Positions 53,401-55,524 of a stretch of 55,524 nt of DNA are shown piece after piece. The position numbers and the translations under genes are program-made. The notes beneath the pieces were generated by a model. It was given only the letters and a program-made list of their open reading frames with translations. It did no database searches and was not told the origin of the DNA. Origin of the DNA: Roseburia sp. Lineage in GTDB: Bacteria > Bacillota > Clostridia > Lachnospirales > Lachnospiraceae. The DNA is taken from NCBI GenBank assembly GCA_003483745.1, contig DMYD01000049.1:1-55524 (forward strand). Direction: 5' to 3'. Within the stretch, counting starts at the first letter, position 1, and each line of letters opens with the position of its first letter.

Positions 53401-53962
53401 GATTATCTTCCGTCAGTGGAAAGATATCTAAGATTCCACCCCTCACAGAAAACTCTCCCATTGTTTCTGCCTGATAATTCTTTTCATAACCAAGTTCCAC
53501 AAGATGCTTTGTAAGTTCTTCGATATTTTGCGTATCCCCGACCGAAATCTTTTTGACTGCCTGAATAAATTTTTCCGGCATTGGCATCGGATTCATTAGC
53601 CCGTCAAATGTAGTTATTATAGTGCACGACGACTCCTCCGCAAGCATCTTCAATGCATTGATACGCTCCGCAGTAAGCACATTTCCCCTGATATCCGACT
53701 GGTAAAACAAGATATCCTTTGCAGGATAATATGCTGCTTTCGGATCAAAGAAACGATATTCCTCATAGAGTTCTTTCGCTCTCTGCTCCTGAAACGTAAC
53801 AATGATTCTGTTTCCAGAACCATTGTTTACACTGTACATGATATGCGGTTTTGCTGCATCAATACATCCTGAGATCTGTACAATGCCACGCAGGTCATGT
53901 ATCTTCTCACTTAAGGTTTCAAATTCTTTGAGCTCTTTTAAAGGTTCAGTAAAAGTTCTCAT
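50432..53962 (-). CDS. mfd: Transcription-repair coupling factor
   Basis: Mfd removes stalled RNA polymerase and recruits UvrAB to the lesion. The protein has 1176 residues from ATG 53962, chosen because AAGGAG lies before it; an in-frame ATG at 53977 is less likely. It carries UvrB-like and CarD-like RNA polymerase-interacting regions (GDYVVHENHGLGIYRGIE), the translocase motifs GDVGYGKTE and DEEQRFG, and a TRCF C-terminal domain. Length matches the family. It follows pth by 12 bases. Confidence 0.97.
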   Translation of the reverse strand: MRTFTEPLKELKEFETLSEKIHDLRGIVQISGCIDAAKPHIMYSVNNGSGNRIIVTFQEQRAKELYEEYRFFDPKAAYYPAKDILFYQSDIRGNVLTAERINALKMLAEESSCTIITTFDGLMNPMPMPEKFIQAVKKISVGDTQNIEELTKHLVELGYEKNYQAETMGEFSVRGGILDIFPLTEDNPYRIEFWGDEVDSIRSFDAESQRSIENLEEISIYPACELVLTQTDRQEGIKRILKEAEKVSAKLRKEMKTEEAHRTKSAAAQIAEEAGELGISAGLDAYLSYFCEDRVSLLEYFNRDNTVIFVDELARSIERGMVTETEFSESMKQRLEKGYILPGQMRELFSCKEILAKVEKMACVSLVALDLKNSHVDIKEKFVIDSKTVNPYNNSFELLVKDLTRYKKNGYRVILLSGSKTRAKRLSEDLMAEGLNAFYSEDFDHEVKPGEIMTGYGKIKKGYEYPLLKFVVISESDIFGGEKKKKKRRRTYEGEKIASFTDLNIGDYVVHENHGLGIYRGIEKIEVDKTVKDYIKIEYAGGGNLYILATQLELIQKYAGADAKKPKLNKLGGQEWNKTKTKVRGAVKEIAQDLVRLYAQRQEQDGFVYGPDTVWQREFEEMFPFEETEDQELAIEATKKDMESTKIMDRLICGDVGYGKTEIAIRAAFKAVQDGKQVAFLVPTTILAQQHYNNFVQRMKDFPVNIDLLCRFRSSAEQKKTVEALKKGNVDIIIGTHRLLSKDVVYKDLGLLIIDEEQRFGVTHKEKIKQLKTNIDVLTLTATPIPRTLHMSLIGIRDMSVLEEPPMDRVPIQTYVMEYNEELVREAISRELSRGGQAYYVYNRVREIADVAAKIAELVPEANVAYAHGQMKETELENIMYRFINGEIDVLVSTTIIETGLDISNVNTMIIHDADNMGLSQLYQLRGRVGRSNRTAYAFLMYRRDKMLKEVAEKRLAAIKEYTELGSGFKIAMRDLEIRGAGNLLGAKQHGHMEAVGYDLYCKMLNEAVKEAKGMEVAESFDTSIDIDIDAYIPMGYIPNEMQKLDIYKRIAGIETADESEEMLEELIDRFGDPPKSVENLLYIARVKSMAHQLYFTDISQKGDTLRFTLYEKAKINVAAIPEFTDSFDNHVKFTMDAKAPYFTYFLKMNTREKYVEAKDVMETFLQRAGEMLMEK

Positions 53963-53973
53963 GATACTCCTTT

Positions 53974-54552
53974 TCACTCTTCCTTCTTTTTCACATTATA
54001 ACGGTTCATCGCTGCATCTGTCTCACCGGTGATCATCATTTCTGCGGCCTCTACGGCATGCCCGATTGCTTTCTCTACTTCCACGCGGTCTGCTGTATCA
54101 AAATGCCCTAACACATGGTCTGCAAGATCCCATCCCGCCGGTTTTTCCCCGACACCGACTTTAATGCGCAAAAAATTCTGTGTTCCGGTCATCGCAATGA
54201 TATTTTTGATACCGTTATGCCCACCTGCACTCCCTTTCTTGCGGATGCGCAGATTTCCCGGTGCAAGGCTGATGTCATCGTAGATCACAATCATTTCCTC
54301 TTCCGGATCCATCTTGTAATAATTGATCAGTTCTGCCACGCTCTCCCCGCTTAAGTTCATATATGTCTGCGGCTTTGCCAGCACAACTTTCACACCATTT
54401 ATAACACCTTTTCCACAGAGTGCCTTATGTTTTTTTTCACTGATACTGATATTATATTTCTCTGCAAGCGCATCCATGACATCAAATCCGATATTATGTC
54501 TGGTATGTTCATACTGTTTTCCCGGATTTCCGAGTCCTACGATCAAAAACAT
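53974..54552 (-). CDS. pth: Peptidyl-tRNA hydrolase
   Basis: Pth releases peptides from dropped-off peptidyl-tRNA. The protein has 192 residues from ATG 54552, where GGAG lies 6 bases upstream; the frame extends 20 codons further. LIVGLGNPG at 3-11, catalytic His19 in EHTRHNIGFD, PQTYMNLSGESV and GSAGGHNGIKNI are diagnostic. It lies between the glmU-like gene and mfd, as in Bacillus. Confidence 0.96.
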   Translation of the reverse strand: MFLIVGLGNPGKQYEHTRHNIGFDVMDALAEKYNISISEKKHKALCGKGVINGVKVVLAKPQTYMNLSGESVAELINYYKMDPEEEMIVIYDDISLAPGNLRIRKKGSAGGHNGIKNIIAMTGTQNFLRIKVGVGEKPAGWDLADHVLGHFDTADRVEVEKAIGHAVEAAEMMITGETDAAMNRYNVKKKEE

Positions 54553-54612
54553 GTAATTCTCCATTTCTGTATCTTTCATCCACAGTGATCGGAATAAATC
54601 TTTCCATCCCAT

Positions 54613-55356
54613 TTATTTTGCCTGATTTCTTCTGCGAATGATCTCTGCCGCTGATTTTAACTGCTCCTGATCATTCACACCCATGATATCCTCCGGATCA
54701 CTTAAAGCAAACGCGTCCACTTTGAGTCCCTTGTCCTTTATAATTGTCAGCGTATCCGGCAGATAATATTCGCCCTGGGCATTATTCGGCTGAATTTTTT
54801 CAAGTGCTTCTTTTAATTCCTTCGTATCAAAAATATACATACCGGAATTGATCTCATGAGATGCCCGCTCCTCCTCACTTGCATCTTTGTGTTCTACACT
54901 TTTTACAAAATTTCCATCCGCATCACGGATAATTCTTCCATATCCTGTCGGATCTTCCACCATGGCAGATAATACAGTAACCGTATTCTTATTCTCTGTG
55001 TGATATTCTCTTAAACGCTTTAAGGTTTCTGCCGTGATTAAAGGCGTATCCCCAAACAGGATCATTGTCTGTCCCTCATCCCCTAAGAAATCTTTTGCAC
55101 AACGCACCGCATGACCGGTTCCAAGCTGCTCCTCCTGTAATACAAAGTTTACTTCCTGATGCAGGATCGTCTCCCGTACGACTTCATATTTATATCCGAC
55201 AACCAGACAGATATCATCTGCACCTGCTCCGATCGCTGCTTCGATTGCATAATCTACCAGACATTTTCCTTCTATTGTATGTACCACTTTCGGCAAATCT
55301 GATTTCATACGTGTTCCTTTACCTGCTGCAAGTATTACCGCTTTTAACTGTTCCAT
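54613..55356 (-). CDS. GlmU-like uridylyltransferase lacking the acetyltransferase domain
   Basis: The protein has 247 residues from ATG 55356, with GGAGG upstream. It is a nucleotidyltransferase with LAAGKGTRMKSDLPKVVH at the start, QLGTGHAV, FGDTPLI and NSGMYIFD, all typical of the uridylyltransferase half of GlmU, which makes UDP-GlcNAc from GlcNAc 1-phosphate and UTP. Bacterial GlmU has about 455 residues with a second, beta-helix acetyltransferase half, and this is wholly missing; the frame ends cleanly and pth follows, so it is not a local frameshift. Another protein must acetylate glucosamine 1-phosphate, or this enzyme has a related sugar substrate. Confidence 0.88.
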   Translation of the reverse strand: MEQLKAVILAAGKGTRMKSDLPKVVHTIEGKCLVDYAIEAAIGAGADDICLVVGYKYEVVRETILHQEVNFVLQEEQLGTGHAVRCAKDFLGDEGQTMILFGDTPLITAETLKRLREYHTENKNTVTVLSAMVEDPTGYGRIIRDADGNFVKSVEHKDASEEERASHEINSGMYIFDTKELKEALEKIQPNNAQGEYYLPDTLTIIKDKGLKVDAFALSDPEDIMGVNDQEQLKSAAEIIRRRNQAK

Positions 55357-55438
55357 ATGTATCCTCCTGCATCTACGTGCTTTTTTTCTGATATTGTTCA
55401 CCATACCATACTGTTTTTCTCATTGCAGTCTATGTTTT

Positions 55439-55466
55439 ATTTTACAGGACTTTCCTGATTTTACAA
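55439..55466 (-). promoter_or_regulatory. Promoter of the glmU-like gene
   Basis: TTGTAA (55461-55466) and TAAAAT (55439-55444) on the minus strand are 16 bp apart, about 85 bases before the ATG. The last 60 bases of the window contain no gene. Confidence 0.6.
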
Positions 55467-55524
55467 GTATTTTTCACACCGTCATTATAATAAGCTGCCG
55501 CCAAATGATGGTTTGTTGGGCTAT

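Overview
The window reads as chromosomal DNA of an anaerobic, endospore-forming Firmicute of the Lachnospiraceae, most like Roseburia or Agathobacter (inference). The base composition is low to moderate G+C, the sporulation genes are of clostridial type (spoIIE, yabP, yabQ, a CotS-like kinase), proS is the short archaeal-type form, metK has a SAM-I riboswitch, and a GH13 amylase and a GH43 remnant fit a gut carbohydrate degrader. Most genes are on the minus strand. No tRNA, rRNA, CRISPR array, intact transposase or prophage was seen.

Layout by position. 1-3670: a GH13 alpha-glucan hydrolase cut by the window edge, an ArsR-type regulator, and the stump of an internally deleted MFS transporter gene. 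3938-5812: an HD-GYP protein with an atypical GYP motif. 6075-14775: a minus-strand sulfate operon, sbp-cysT-cysW-cysA-aprA-aprB-cysD-cysN, covering uptake, activation to APS and direct APS reduction to sulfite; it starts from a near-consensus promoter overlapped by an inverted-repeat operator candidate. 14847-16600: a sulfotransferase-like gene overlapping an APS kinase gene, a likely PAPS-supply and sulfate-transfer pair. 16862-18740: an OmpR-type two-component system. 18992-27810: the conserved spoIIE-tilS-hpt-ftsH and hup-rqcP-yabP-yabQ-divIC clusters, separated by an aldo/keto reductase on the other strand. 27998-38718: phosphoglucomutase, a PEGA lipoprotein, a CotS-like kinase, CCA-adding enzyme, a very large GGDEF protein with a degenerate NTPase-like N-terminus, and ProRS. 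38761-43500: an RluA-type pseudouridine synthase, a second two-component system, a GH43 remnant, and metK under a SAM-I riboswitch. 43612-55524: a second HD-GYP protein, a YoaK/DUF1275 membrane protein, murA, a LysM-G5-M23 peptidase, shikimate kinase, a PrsA/SurA-like lipoprotein, mfd, pth and a GlmU-like uridylyltransferase lacking the acetyltransferase half.

The most unusual signals are these. (1) A roughly 197-bp repeat occurs at 5867-6064 and 18795-18991; both copies sit in convergent gene junctions, begin in the U-tract of a terminator and end at or near a minus-strand stop codon. Each carries a Shine-Dalgarno-like 8-codon ORF and variable hairpins. (2) A sulfotransferase-APS kinase pair adjoins an AprBA-based sulfate operon. 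(3) A 1103-residue protein combines a STAND-like domain without Walker motifs, a helical repeat region, a GAF-like domain and an apparently active GGDEF domain. (4) The spoIIE promoter has 21-bp spacing and Spo0A-like boxes. Two gene remnants (MFS, GH43) record recent loss.
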